Notes: a model not told the origin generated them from the letters alone. A stretch of 64,000 nt of DNA from Arcticibacter sp041902385 (GCF_041902385.1 NZ_CP169244.1:930001-994000), one strand, 5' to 3'. Counted from the stretch's first letter, positions 45,284 through 54,953 are shown. Numbers and translations are program-made.

Positions 45284-47416
45284 CTAATGCTGCTCTTCTT
45301 CTTTTTCCCGGGGAGCAAAGATATAGTGGACTTTACCTCCTGACAGAAGCAGCGCCGCGTCAAACACTTTACCCGCCTGCGATTTGAAACCCTTTATTAC
45401 GTCTGTTTTCCCTTTTTGCACCAGGGTCATGATCTGTTCATCAGTGAGCGTCTTTCCCGACATGGTGCGCCAGATCACGAAGTTGCAGCCCGACTGAAAG
45501 CGACTGCAGCCCACAGCCTTGTCTCTGAAGCGGAGCGCACCCTTCAGGCAATGAGGGCATACTACGTCCCCCTCCTGCAAAGGCTCATCCTCTTCCTGCA
45601 GATTCAGATCTTTCCCGGCTTTTAACAGCTCCGACGTGATCGTCCTGGTATACTCCCTGATCTCGTTCTTAAAGTCCGAGACCGATGCGCCCGTTCTGAT
45701 CTCTTCCAGCCGCTTCTCCCACAGTCCCGTAAGTTCTGCCTGGGCGATACGCTTGTCCTTCACCAGTTCATAAACTGCCAGGCCTTTGTCGGTTGGAAGA
45801 AGAAGCTTCTTCTCACGCTTGATATAGTCGCGGGTAATTAAGGTTTCAATGATGGCGGCACGTGTAGCCGGAGTACCCAGGCCCGAGTTCTTCATGGCCT
45901 GGCGCAGCTCTTCATCTTCTATTTCCTTTCCCGAGGTCTCCATGGCCTTCAGCAGACTGGCCTCATTATACAAAGCCTTTGGCTTGGTCTGCTTTTCCAG
46001 AAGTTCCTTCTTCTCTACCGGCAGTCGTTCATCCTGCTTCACCTTCGGCAGGGTAGCATTATCTTCCTCCTCCTTTTCATCATCCTTCTGGTTGAACACG
46101 GAGCGCCAGCCGGGCGACTGAATAACGGTGCCATTTGCCACGAACAGGGCACCCGACTCAATGGTAATTTTAGTGATCTCCTTTTTACATTCCTGATGAA
46201 AGGCTTCCAGCATCCTGCCGGCGATGAGGTCGTACACGGCCTGTAATTCAGCGGAAAGAGGCCCGGGTATATTTTCAGTGGGAAGCAAGGCGTGGTGATC
46301 CGTCACCTTCGCTGCGTTTACGCTGCGCTTATTGAGCTTTGCCGTTTTCAGAGCAGCTGCTTGTTTGCCGAACAGAGGATGAGAAGTCAAATTTCCGATA
46401 AGCTCCGGAATAGTGGCGAGTACATCCTCGCCAATGTAGCGGCTTCCCGTTCTCGGATACGTGATGAGCTTTGACTCGTAGAGCGTCTGCGCCAGGCCTA
46501 GGGTTTGCTCCGCCGTGTAACCTTTTCGTTTGTTCGCTTCTTGCTGCAAGCTGCTGAGGTCATGCAATAGCGGGGGCTGCTCCTTCCTTGGCTTCACTTC
46601 CACTTTCTGCACCAGTCCCCCTGCAGTCTCTCCGGAGGCAACATCCTTCACCTCATCGAGCACCTTTTCTGCCGACTCCTTATCCTTGAAACTCTTGACA
46701 GACAAAGCCCTGAAGGGCATACCGTCTTTAGTCAGGTGAATAGCTACCTGATAATATATTTCAGGCTTGAAGTTCTTGTTCTCCAGATAACGGGAACATA
46801 TCATGGCGAGCGTGGGAGTTTGCACGCGCCCCAGAGAGAGCACCCCCCGGTTTCCCGCTGCTATCGTCAGAGCCTGCGTTGCATTGAGCCCCACAATCCA
46901 GTCAGACTCAGAACGGCATTGTGCTGAGAAGAACAAAGTATCGTATTCTGTCCCGGGCTTGAGGTTGCGGAAGCCATTTTTGATAGCCTCATCAGTCTGC
47001 GAGGAGATCCATAAACGCTTAAAGGGCTTCCGGCATTTAAGGTGATAATAGATATAACGGAATATCAGTTCTCCTTCCCTCCCCGCATCCGTAGCCACGA
47101 TGATCTCGGTAGCCTCGTCAAACAGTTGTTTGATCACATTCAGTTGTTTCACCACGCCCGGATCGTCTACCATTCCATCGGCGGTCTTCTGCTGTCTCAC
47201 CGCCAGTTTAAACCGCTCAGGCAGCATGGGCAGATTCTGGGCGCGCCAACCTTTAAATCCATAAGCTTCGGGTGGCGCCAGCTGAATCAAATGACCGAAT
47301 GCCCAGGTAAAAGAGTATCCGGGCCCTTCAATATATCCGTCCTTCCGCACCGTCTTTCCAAAAACCTTTGCCAGATCACGCGCCACAGAAGGCTTTTCCG
47401 CAATAACAACTTTCAT
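45284..47416 (-). CDS. topB: DNA topoisomerase III
   Basis: 710 residues, type IA topoisomerase. TOPRIM domain at the start (MKVVIAEKPSVARDLAKVFG; ATDAGREGELIFRYIYY with acidic metal residues) and active-site tyrosine in SKLITYPRTGSRYI. The C-terminus has CPHCLKGALRFRDKAVGCSRF, one zinc-ribbon-like motif. Removes negative supercoils and resolves catenanes and recombination intermediates. Stand-alone chromosome-encoded copy; TopB homologues are also common on conjugative elements, but no such genes are near. Confidence 0.93.
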   Translation of the reverse strand: MKVVIAEKPSVARDLAKVFGKTVRKDGYIEGPGYSFTWAFGHLIQLAPPEAYGFKGWRAQNLPMLPERFKLAVRQQKTADGMVDDPGVVKQLNVIKQLFDEATEIIVATDAGREGELIFRYIYYHLKCRKPFKRLWISSQTDEAIKNGFRNLKPGTEYDTLFFSAQCRSESDWIVGLNATQALTIAAGNRGVLSLGRVQTPTLAMICSRYLENKNFKPEIYYQVAIHLTKDGMPFRALSVKSFKDKESAEKVLDEVKDVASGETAGGLVQKVEVKPRKEQPPLLHDLSSLQQEANKRKGYTAEQTLGLAQTLYESKLITYPRTGSRYIGEDVLATIPELIGNLTSHPLFGKQAAALKTAKLNKRSVNAAKVTDHHALLPTENIPGPLSAELQAVYDLIAGRMLEAFHQECKKEITKITIESGALFVANGTVIQSPGWRSVFNQKDDEKEEEDNATLPKVKQDERLPVEKKELLEKQTKPKALYNEASLLKAMETSGKEIEDEELRQAMKNSGLGTPATRAAIIETLITRDYIKREKKLLLPTDKGLAVYELVKDKRIAQAELTGLWEKRLEEIRTGASVSDFKNEIREYTRTITSELLKAGKDLNLQEEDEPLQEGDVVCPHCLKGALRFRDKAVGCSRFQSGCNFVIWRTMSGKTLTDEQIMTLVQKGKTDVIKGFKSQAGKVFDAALLLSGGKVHYIFAPREKEEEQH

Positions 47417-47494
47417 ATTGATCTGCGAAAATACGGATTTAATCGCCCACGCTTCCTATCGAAATTTCCACCCTGCCCGTTCCCGGCACCCTCT

Positions 47495-50400
47495 TTATTC
47501 CTCATCCTCCCTGATCACCGGCGGCATCAGCTTGTAAACCACAGGGGTTACCACCCGCGACAGCAGGGTAGAACTGATGAGTCCTCCTATCATCACAATT
47601 GCAAGCGGTGAGATAAGGGGATTGCTCGACCACGCAATAGGCAAAAGGCCTCCTATTGCGGTGAGTGACGTCAGGATGATGGGCAGAAACCTTATCTCTC
47701 CGGCCTTCTCAATTGCCTCGTTCAGAGCCATGCCTTCCCGGCGAAGCTGGTTGGTAAAGTCGACCAGCAAAATCGTGTTTTTCACTTCAATCCCAGCCAA
47801 GGCCACAATTCCCACTGTAGCAACAAAGGAAAGCGTATGGCCGGTAACCAGCAATGCCAGAACAGCCCCTACAATTCCCAGAGGAATAACCGAGAGAACG
47901 ATCAGCGTGCTCTTAAAGGTCTTGAATTCGAGCACAAGCACAGCGATGAACAGGAATACAGTGATCAGAATAATGGTTCCGAAGCCGCCGAACGACTCCT
48001 GTGTGGTCTCCACTTCACCGCCCATCTCGTAGTGATAGCCCGCCGGAAGTTTCATCTGATCCATCTTCGATATAACATCCTGGATCACCCGATCGTTCTG
48101 GAATCCTTTCTGCACGAAACTGTTCACCGAAACCGTTCTTTCCTTGTTGATATGGTTAATATTGGAAGGAGAAGACTCCAGTCGCAACGAAGCCAGCTGA
48201 CTCAGGGGGACGGAGCCGCCCCGCACGTTATTCACGTAAATCCCCTCGAAAACAGAGAGATCAGGATAGGAAGGCCTTGGGATGCTCATCCTGAGAACGT
48301 AGTCGTCATCATCTGTTGCCGGATCTGAATAAATACCAAGGTCAACACCTGCCAGGGCCATTCGCACGGTGCGGTCAATATTAACAGCCGGAACGCCAAG
48401 AGCAAGCGCCTTTTGCCGGTTGATGTCCACACGTATATCGGTCTTATTGTTTCTTACAGGGTTATTCACGTAAATTGCACCCTCCGTCTTTTTCAGAAGT
48501 GCCTCAACGCGGCCGGCAAGCATCTGAAGGGTGTCCAGGTTATCACCAAAAAGCCGTACTTCTACAGGCGATATCATCGGTATTCCCTGCTCAAAATCCT
48601 TAACTTCCACTTTCGCGCCCGGATAGGGAGTCCAGGCGTGACGCAGCTCGGTAATGATTTCAGCTTTCCTGTCAGCACGGACATCCGGCTGCAGTTGTAC
48701 AAAGATCTCGGCAAGATCACTGCGCTCGTTTTGCTGGATCACATTATAATAGATCCTCGGATTTCCCTTGCCCACATTTGATGAAAAGTACCGCACCTCG
48801 GGCATGCTCTTCAGCTTTTGCTCAGTCTGCCGCGTGATGCTGTCGGTGTAGTAAATATTCGATTGAAGGGGCGACGAGATATCGATGAGAAACTGAGGTT
48901 TCTCGGACGAAGGAAACAGGCTGAATCCTATCACAGGAATAAGTGCAAGCGAGGCGCAAAAGATAACCACAGCTATAGCAACGGTGTGCCAGGGCTTCTT
49001 CAAGGCCTTATCCAGCATAACGGCATACGTACCGTGGATCACCTTCTGAAAAGCTCGTAATACAGCGTTGCCATTTGGATCCTCGTGAGGTTTTAGCAAT
49101 CTGCTGGCAAGAAAGGGCACAACGGTCAGCGCGATGAGCATAGACGCCAGCACTGAGCTGATGACCGCCGTTGGAAGACTTCGGATGAAGTCGCCTGAAG
49201 CCTCCGGCATAAACATTAAGGGCATAAAGGCGATCACAAGCGTCGCCGTGCATCCCACAACAGCCATCGCAATCTGCCGCGTTGCCTTGATAGAGGCCTC
49301 CAGCCGCGAATGCCCTTCCCGCATCCACCTTTCAATATTCTCTATCACCACAATGCTGTCGTCAACAAGCAGTCCGAGTGCCACAACAAAGCCTACTATA
49401 CTCAGCTGGTTGAGGCTGTACCCCAGAAAATGCACAAGCACCACACCAATGGAAAGCGAGAGAGGAATGGCGATCATGACCACCACCGATGCCCGCTGTC
49501 CCAGAGGCAGCAGGGTAAACAACACCAGGAGCACAGCAATAGCAAAGTCGATACCAAGGCCCTTCAGGCGATGATTGACATTATCAGCCTGATCGAAATT
49601 TACAACCAGATCGATATTAGCCGGCATATTCTTCTTAAACTTTTCAATAACGGGCAGGTATTTCTCCTGAGTGGTGCTTATATTTTCACCTTCTTTCTGG
49701 GCAGCAGTCACGAACAGGCAGCGATGCCCGTTCAGACGCGTAAGATGCGTTTCGGGAGCAAAGTCGGGGTAAACCGAGGCCACATCCTGCAGCAGGATAT
49801 TCTTTCCGCCACTGCTGCCCACGATGGTATTCCTGATCTGATCGATACTCTGATAGTTGCCGCTTGTCTTCACGCTGAATGCCTTACCACCTGCAACAAT
49901 GCTGCCCCCGGGGATATTCCCGGCCTCACTCTGCACGGCCTGCATGACAGCAGAAACCGGAATATGCAGCAGCTGCAGCTTATCAGGCTGCACATCGATC
50001 CTTACCAGCTGCTGCGGCAGGCCATGGATCCTGACATCTTTTAGTGATTTGATCTTTTCAAGCTCATCCTGCAAGTCTTCGGCACACTTCTTCAGCCGGG
50101 TACGCGAAGCGTTCTCAGAGATCATGGCAATCTGAAGCACATTCACGCCTGAAGGCTCCACCTTCTGTACATCAATGCTATAAATATCCTGCGGCAGCTG
50201 GGCCCTCATCGCACCGATCTCTCTGATCAGTTCCTGGTACTTATCCTCTACGTTACTGCCGTGCCGGTACTCCACATTCAGTACTGCCAGTCCGTTCAGA
50301 ATGTTCGTCTTGATCCGCTTGATGTTATCAAGGCCGTAGAGCTTCGACTCAAGAGGCTTCACCACAAGCTGCTCCATGTCTTTCGGACTCGTCCCCGGAT

Positions 50401-50551
50401 AGATCACCACCACCGGATACTGCGGCGTTTTCATATCCGGATCCTCAGCCCTTGGCATGGTGAGTAGTGTGCTCACACCTACTGCCACCACCATGAGCAC
50501 CATGATGAGGGTGAACTGGTAGTTTTTTATTGCATATTTAGAGATATCCAT
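47495..50551 (-). CDS. RND efflux transporter, inner-membrane permease (AcrB/HAE1 family)
   Basis: 1018 residues with twelve predicted transmembrane helices and two large periplasmic loops. Proton-relay aspartates are in GLLVDDSIVVIENIERW (TM4), and the second-half equivalent is in GIEVKNTILLVDFTNQLR. Uses the proton motive force to export hydrophobic compounds with the adaptor and TolC partner encoded upstream. Substrate cannot be read. Last gene of the tetR-tolC-mfp-rnd operon, 11 bases from the adaptor gene. Confidence 0.93.
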   Translation of the reverse strand: MDISKYAIKNYQFTLIMVLMVVAVGVSTLLTMPRAEDPDMKTPQYPVVVIYPGTSPKDMEQLVVKPLESKLYGLDNIKRIKTNILNGLAVLNVEYRHGSNVEDKYQELIREIGAMRAQLPQDIYSIDVQKVEPSGVNVLQIAMISENASRTRLKKCAEDLQDELEKIKSLKDVRIHGLPQQLVRIDVQPDKLQLLHIPVSAVMQAVQSEAGNIPGGSIVAGGKAFSVKTSGNYQSIDQIRNTIVGSSGGKNILLQDVASVYPDFAPETHLTRLNGHRCLFVTAAQKEGENISTTQEKYLPVIEKFKKNMPANIDLVVNFDQADNVNHRLKGLGIDFAIAVLLVLFTLLPLGQRASVVVMIAIPLSLSIGVVLVHFLGYSLNQLSIVGFVVALGLLVDDSIVVIENIERWMREGHSRLEASIKATRQIAMAVVGCTATLVIAFMPLMFMPEASGDFIRSLPTAVISSVLASMLIALTVVPFLASRLLKPHEDPNGNAVLRAFQKVIHGTYAVMLDKALKKPWHTVAIAVVIFCASLALIPVIGFSLFPSSEKPQFLIDISSPLQSNIYYTDSITRQTEQKLKSMPEVRYFSSNVGKGNPRIYYNVIQQNERSDLAEIFVQLQPDVRADRKAEIITELRHAWTPYPGAKVEVKDFEQGIPMISPVEVRLFGDNLDTLQMLAGRVEALLKKTEGAIYVNNPVRNNKTDIRVDINRQKALALGVPAVNIDRTVRMALAGVDLGIYSDPATDDDDYVLRMSIPRPSYPDLSVFEGIYVNNVRGGSVPLSQLASLRLESSPSNINHINKERTVSVNSFVQKGFQNDRVIQDVISKMDQMKLPAGYHYEMGGEVETTQESFGGFGTIILITVFLFIAVLVLEFKTFKSTLIVLSVIPLGIVGAVLALLVTGHTLSFVATVGIVALAGIEVKNTILLVDFTNQLRREGMALNEAIEKAGEIRFLPIILTSLTAIGGLLPIAWSSNPLISPLAIVMIGGLISSTLLSRVVTPVVYKLMPPVIREDEE

Positions 50552-50562
50552 AGCGCCCTCCC

Positions 50563-51615
50563 TTATTTTACTTTAATCCGGGAGCCGTCATTCAGATAAG
50601 GACTACCCGAAATGATCAGATACCTGCAATTTTCCAATCCGCCGGTGATCAGCACTTTATCCCGCCTGATGTCTCCTATTCTCACCTCTTTCCGCTGCGC
50701 TGTTTTTCCGTCATTGCTCACAAAAACATAGCCCTTCCCGGCATCGCCGTCGAGCAGGGCATCATAAGGAATTGCCCATGTGCCCGCAGTTTTGCGACGG
50801 GGACGTATTTCCGCCCGGGCAAACATGCCTGAAGCGACAGCGGAGGGAGCGCTGCTACTTAACCTGAGCTGAATGATGAACGTCCCCGAAGAGGGATCTA
50901 TTCCTTCTGACTTCTTATACACCTGTGCCGGTAGCTGCTGACCCGGCAATGCATCGCTCTGCACTGTCGCAGGATCACCCTTCCTGATAGAAGCCCACTG
51001 CTTGTCGCTTACACCTACCTTCACCAGCCAGTTACTGCTTCCGGCGCCATTTACCTGCAGTACAGGAGTACCCGGGCCAACCACCTGCCCTTCGTTGGCA
51101 AAGCGCTGGAGGACATATCCGCTTGCAGCAGCCCTGATTTCCGAGTAATTCTTGTTGAACGATGCAGCTTTCAGCTGCTGACGGGCCACATCCAGTGCTG
51201 TCCTCGCGTTCTGCATCTGTTCGAGCGTGGCCACGCTGTCTTTGTAGAGCCTGTAAGCTCGCTGGTAATCCCGCTCTGCTTTTTCCTTTGCCAGAACAGC
51301 CTGTTCTGCACCGGCATTCACCTCTGTCAGGTTAAGAGTGGCCAGGAGCTGTCCACGGGTTACAGGATCGCCCTCCTTCACCAGCATGCGGTTAATGACG
51401 CCTCCCGTCTTGAAAGAAAGAACAGTCTCGTCATCAGTAGTAAAAGCGCCCGACGCTTTAATAGTCGAGCCGCTGCTTCCCTGTTCCAGAGCCTGAAGCT
51501 TTACCGGTATAATATCGTCCTGAATAGAGTTGTTCCCTTCCTGCGTATTGCTGCAGGAAAGGCCCAGCATCGCGATTGCGGCAACGATGCCACTTAAAAT
51601 GATTCTCTTACTCAT
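50563..51615 (-). CDS. RND efflux periplasmic adaptor (membrane fusion protein), lipoprotein
   Basis: 350 residues with lipoprotein signal MSKRIILSGIVAAIAMLGLSC (Cys21). Adaptor features: N-terminal lipoyl-like half (GGVINRMLVKEGDPVTRGQLLATL), alpha-hairpin (about 105-160) and the second lipoyl half (IRAAASGYVLQRFANEGQVV), then beta-barrel. Connects the RND pump and the outer-membrane channel. 5 bases separate it from the upstream tolC-like gene. Confidence 0.9.
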   Translation of the reverse strand: MSKRIILSGIVAAIAMLGLSCSNTQEGNNSIQDDIIPVKLQALEQGSSGSTIKASGAFTTDDETVLSFKTGGVINRMLVKEGDPVTRGQLLATLNLTEVNAGAEQAVLAKEKAERDYQRAYRLYKDSVATLEQMQNARTALDVARQQLKAASFNKNYSEIRAAASGYVLQRFANEGQVVGPGTPVLQVNGAGSSNWLVKVGVSDKQWASIRKGDPATVQSDALPGQQLPAQVYKKSEGIDPSSGTFIIQLRLSSSAPSAVASGMFARAEIRPRRKTAGTWAIPYDALLDGDAGKGYVFVSNDGKTAQRKEVRIGDIRRDKVLITGGLENCRYLIISGSPYLNDGSRIKVK

Positions 51616-51620
51616 ATGTT

Positions 51621-53000
51621 CTATTTGCCAAGGTTGTACGATGCCATTTCACGCTCCACGTTAGCAGAAGCCGTCAGGACATTGTATTTACTGATTGTGA
51701 ATGCAAGCCGGGCCGCAGTGAGCTGCCCCCGTGCGTCTACTGTTTCTATATATGTATTTGTCCCAGCTCTGAAGCCACGTTCGATCAGGCGCTGATACGT
51801 TTCCGCCGCCGCAAGCCGGGCCTTTGACGACAGGTATGTTTCCCATGCCGACTTTAGATTATTGACAGAAACACTGCTGCTCAGGGCAAGCTGCTGCTGC
51901 GCCTGAGCGAGGCTGAGCTGCGCATTCTTCAGATCCAGGTTCGCCTGCTTCACCTTGTTATGATTGCGGTTGCCGGCGAAAAGGGGCACCTCCATCTGCA
52001 GACCTGCCAGATAGTAGCGTGAGTCGCTGTTGTACTTCCATCCCTCCGCCTGACTCCCCAGATCGAGGAATCCACTCAGCTTCGGAATTGCGTAGCTCTT
52101 ATTCATCTTCACAATCGTCTCATTTAACTTGACTGCCTGCTGCAACGCCTTCAGCTCCTCCCGCTCGGCGCCTGGTGCTCCGCCCGACAACTGCGCCATG
52201 GCGAGAGTCAGCGCTGCGTCAGCATCATAGGCAGTATCAATATCACTGCTTCCGTCCCGGTTTAGCAGAGAATTGAAATAGAGCTTTGCGTTCTCTGCCT
52301 GCTGCCTGGCTTGTGTAACCTGTGCCTGGGCAGCAGCAATTTCGCTGTTTGCCCGAATGATGTATGCCGGCAGCCCTTTTCCGTTCTCCACCAGCTTCTC
52401 ATTCACCCGCTTTCCCTCGAGCGACAGGGTTAACGATGACTGATAGATGCCCACAGCCCTCAGTGCGTTGAGGTAATTAAAGTAGGCGGACTTGACGTTC
52501 CTCACCAGCTCACGCTGGTAAGTTTCCACCTCATACTCCTGCAACCTGACCTGCTGCTGGCTGATCTGCTTGTTGTAGATCAGGTCGGTGTTGAGGACAG
52601 GCACCGTCGTTCGCACTTTCGCGTCATAAAAATTCCTGGGCAGAAAGGTGATAGACTGATTCTCGAGCTGCGGAAAAGCCTGGGTCTGTGTGAGCTGATT
52701 GAGTGTGGCGTAGGCCCCGTTTAAAAGATCGCCCAAAGGCAGGGGAATCTGACGACCGCCATCTGCTGTTTGGTAGCTTAACTGAAAGCCCGCAGACGGC
52801 AGGAACAAGCTTCTGGCCGACTGAAGTGCCAGCATTGCTTTATCAAGCGAGACATCCTTTTGCTGCAGAACGAGGTTATTCTTAAACGCGTCTTTAACAT
52901 ATCCCTCAAGCGGATTTGACTGCTGTGTCTCCTGCGCCACTCCCGGCGCAGATGGAAACCAAAATAAAAAAATCGTACATGATATTAATACTGTTCTCAT
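51621..53000 (-). CDS. Outer-membrane efflux channel (TolC family)
   Basis: 459 residues with signal peptide (MRTVLISCTIFLFWFPSAPGVA). Two long coiled-coil OEP repeats are visible, for example DLKNAQLSLAQAQQQL and GTNTYIETVDARGQLTAARLAF; the latter is the family C-terminal repeat signature. Forms the outer-membrane exit of the RND pump. The ATG at 53000 lies 2 bases from an operator-like palindrome shared with the tetR upstream region, so it may be controlled separately from tetR. Confidence 0.9.
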   Translation of the reverse strand: MRTVLISCTIFLFWFPSAPGVAQETQQSNPLEGYVKDAFKNNLVLQQKDVSLDKAMLALQSARSLFLPSAGFQLSYQTADGGRQIPLPLGDLLNGAYATLNQLTQTQAFPQLENQSITFLPRNFYDAKVRTTVPVLNTDLIYNKQISQQQVRLQEYEVETYQRELVRNVKSAYFNYLNALRAVGIYQSSLTLSLEGKRVNEKLVENGKGLPAYIIRANSEIAAAQAQVTQARQQAENAKLYFNSLLNRDGSSDIDTAYDADAALTLAMAQLSGGAPGAEREELKALQQAVKLNETIVKMNKSYAIPKLSGFLDLGSQAEGWKYNSDSRYYLAGLQMEVPLFAGNRNHNKVKQANLDLKNAQLSLAQAQQQLALSSSVSVNNLKSAWETYLSSKARLAAAETYQRLIERGFRAGTNTYIETVDARGQLTAARLAFTISKYNVLTASANVEREMASYNLGK

Positions 53001-53002
53001 TA

Positions 53003-53015
53003 TTTACACTGTTAA
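53003..53015. promoter_or_regulatory. Putative TetR operator upstream of tolC-like gene
   Basis: TTTACACTGTTAA, matching the 53701-53713 site in 11 of 13 positions (TT[AT]ACAC[CT]GTTAA). It sits directly before the tolC ATG, where binding could block initiation. Confidence 0.5.
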
Positions 53016-53033
53016 CATTAGGCGCAAAATTTT

Positions 53034-53681
53034 TTAACTCATTCCCTCTAATACTTTTATGAAGTTCCCGAAAGCTGCATTCAGCGCATCTTCACCTGAC
53101 TCAAAAAAATGGTGACTTTTAGCCATATGTCCCAGGTGACCGTGAACAGTGAGGCTGCACAGGCCGTGCATAGTACCCCACACGAGAAGGGAAAACGACT
53201 TAGTCTCCTGCCCCTTAAAGTAACCTATGCCCTGACATTGCTCAATTGTCTGCAGCAAAAAGTTAAACGTGGTGAACCCCTCCGGCCAGCCCTCTCCTTC
53301 CAGGTTATTACAATGTGCGTCCAGAAAATCCAATGGCTCGCGCATGATGAACATCAATTCATAGAAATCACGGTTTTCAAGCGCGAACTGGATGTACGCC
53401 TTGCCCATTGCTTTGAGCCGCTCGAAGGGGTGTTCTACGTTTGCCAGCACAGAGAATTTCTGTCCCATTAACTTGAAGCCCTCCTGATGCAGCGCATAAA
53501 TGATATCGCTCTTATCTTTATAATAGAGATATATGGTAGTAGGACTGAATTCAATCTCCGCTGCTATTTTCCTGATAGAGGTAGCTTCATACCCGTAGCG
53601 GGTAAACAGCGCCTTCGCCTTATCCAGTATTAGCTGCTTCAAATCCTCCCGATGCCGTTCTTTTCTTTCCTTAATTCCCAT
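53034..53681 (-). CDS. TetR/AcrR-family repressor
   Basis: 215 residues: N-terminal HTH with ALFTRYGYEATSIRKIAAEIEFSPTTIYLYYKDKSDII (about 25-62), then a helical ligand-binding domain. Located upstream and in the same direction as the efflux genes, 33 bases before the tolC gene, so it is likely their local, autoregulated repressor. Its predicted operator overlaps its own promoter and has a copy before tolC (see separate entries). Confidence 0.9.
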   Translation of the reverse strand: MGIKERKERHREDLKQLILDKAKALFTRYGYEATSIRKIAAEIEFSPTTIYLYYKDKSDIIYALHQEGFKLMGQKFSVLANVEHPFERLKAMGKAYIQFALENRDFYELMFIMREPLDFLDAHCNNLEGEGWPEGFTTFNFLLQTIEQCQGIGYFKGQETKSFSLLVWGTMHGLCSLTVHGHLGHMAKSHHFFESGEDALNAAFGNFIKVLEGMS

Positions 53682-53691
53682 AATAACACCG

Positions 53692-53713
53692 CAAATATAG
53701 TTAACACCGTTAA
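53692..53713 (-). promoter_or_regulatory. tetR promoter with overlapping palindromic operator
   Basis: Minus strand TATATTTG (53692-53699) is the -7 element, 10 bp before the ATG. Just upstream lies TTAACACCGTTAA (53701-53713), a perfect TTAAC-N3-GTTAA palindrome inside the promoter spacer, consistent with autorepression. Confidence 0.55.
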
Positions 53714-53933
53714 TAATGCTAATATCCCAGAAAACTTTTTTTATTTTTACTATTCACCACGACAGAATGAGCTCATGCCACGTTCAGAAGGCCCGCCACG
53801 CTCCGGGCCAATGCGGAATGCTGATAGGTGAGGTACAGTTCGTTCGGATTTCAGGCCGGCAAGGCTTTTCCCTTAGCTTGTTTCAGGTTCGCTTATGATT
53901 CGTTTCAGATCACCCCCCCGCGGCATCAGTGGA

Positions 53934-54018
53934 GGGTGAGTCCGGGTTGACTGCGGCTCTATCTCAATAAAACCCGGACTAAACCCGCTAGCGACCCGCA
54001 CTCAACCCGGACTCACCC
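53934..54018. repeat. 11-bp phased repeat with 23-bp inverted arms
   Basis: Arms 53934-53956 and 53996-54018 are inverted copies (22 of 23 positions). Units of 11 bp starting at 53971, 53982, 53993 and 54004 follow the pattern (A/G)ACCCG + 5 variable; AACCCGGACT recurs at 53971 and 54004, exactly 33 bp apart. Same design and period as 6733-6811. The rest of the 53714-54056 gap shows nothing else. Confidence 0.8.
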
Positions 54019-54056
54019 ATACGCAGGAGCGTATCAATAACGACTCAAATACGAAG

Positions 54057-54953
54057 TTATGTTAGCGCGTCCTTATCTCCGTTTCTTTTGTTCCGGATCT
54101 GCTCCAGGATGGAGTTCCCTTTGTAGCGATACATTTTACTAGGTTGCAAAACCGGTTCCTTGAGGGATAGCGAGGAGGCTTTATGCTCCAAATAGTTTGA
54201 AGGTACATGAAATGCACTAATAATGGCGGAAGGACTGAAGTTCTTGCTATTGATGATATAGTTTTTACCGCTGCCAACCGAGCGGTGGTAATGGAGAGAA
54301 GCGAGAGTAAGCACAAGGCTTCCAGCAGGCAGTACTTTATCACATTTAAGCACCTCTCCGCTGTTCCTGCCCCGCGTGACAGGCAGCAGATAGCACTCAA
54401 TTAACTGAGAAAAGCCCATACGGAAATTGAAGGCGAAGATCACGATGTTTAAGGTGACATCAAGCTCACGGATTAATGACGTGTTTGGATAGTGGAAGAT
54501 CTTGTCGCCATCGAACGAAGGCACCTCTACTTCAAACAAGTCGTCCGGCTCAAAATGCACCTGCGGAAAGCCAGGCAGAACGCGCGATAAAGGTGAGTTT
54601 ACGTTAAACTCAAATCCCTCCAACACGCTAAGGTCGGCGTCATGAAGATCGCGCTGACCTGCGGCGAGAGTTGAAGAGCCCCGCAAGGCAGCGCGTATGG
54701 CGCCTGTCAACCGGCTGTCTAAACGACTGTCAGCCCCAAAGTATACACTTTGCATAAACCTTCTGACCTCCGCGCCAGCTGAGCTGGCCAGCCCGAACTC
54801 CTTTCCGCTCAGCTTAGTTTCTTCTGTTTGTTTTCTTCTTGCTTGTTTGCCCCCAGGAGGGCGTGTTTGTACAACTTGTTTTCCTTCAGATTCGCGAAAT
54901 ACCACATTACCAACCAGACCACTAACGAATCCTTTCTTATTGATAATTGCCAT
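54057..54953 (-). CDS. Hypothetical protein with MAII-type N-terminus
   Basis: About 298 residues from ATG 54953 (MAIINKKGFVSGLVGNVVFRE); upstream in-frame codons (TTG/ATT region to 55022) look like leader. The opening glycine-rich SGLVGNVVFRESEGKQVVQTRP resembles DUF6266-like Bacteroidota proteins, seen only by its pattern, then an Arg/Lys/Thr-rich stretch, then beta-rich segments. No signal peptide or known motif. Isolated, beside the 11-bp repeat element and divergent from the DinB-family gene. Confidence 0.5.
   Translation of the reverse strand: MAIINKKGFVSGLVGNVVFRESEGKQVVQTRPPGGKQARRKQTEETKLSGKEFGLASSAGAEVRRFMQSVYFGADSRLDSRLTGAIRAALRGSSTLAAGQRDLHDADLSVLEGFEFNVNSPLSRVLPGFPQVHFEPDDLFEVEVPSFDGDKIFHYPNTSLIRELDVTLNIVIFAFNFRMGFSQLIECYLLPVTRGRNSGEVLKCDKVLPAGSLVLTLASLHYHRSVGSGKNYIINSKNFSPSAIISAFHVPSNYLEHKASSLSLKEPVLQPSKMYRYKGNSILEQIRNKRNGDKDALT

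Noticed and set aside
45284..47416. topB as sign of an integrative conjugative element
   Set aside because: No relaxase, tra, integrase or attachment-site genes nearby; TopB is also a normal chromosomal gene.
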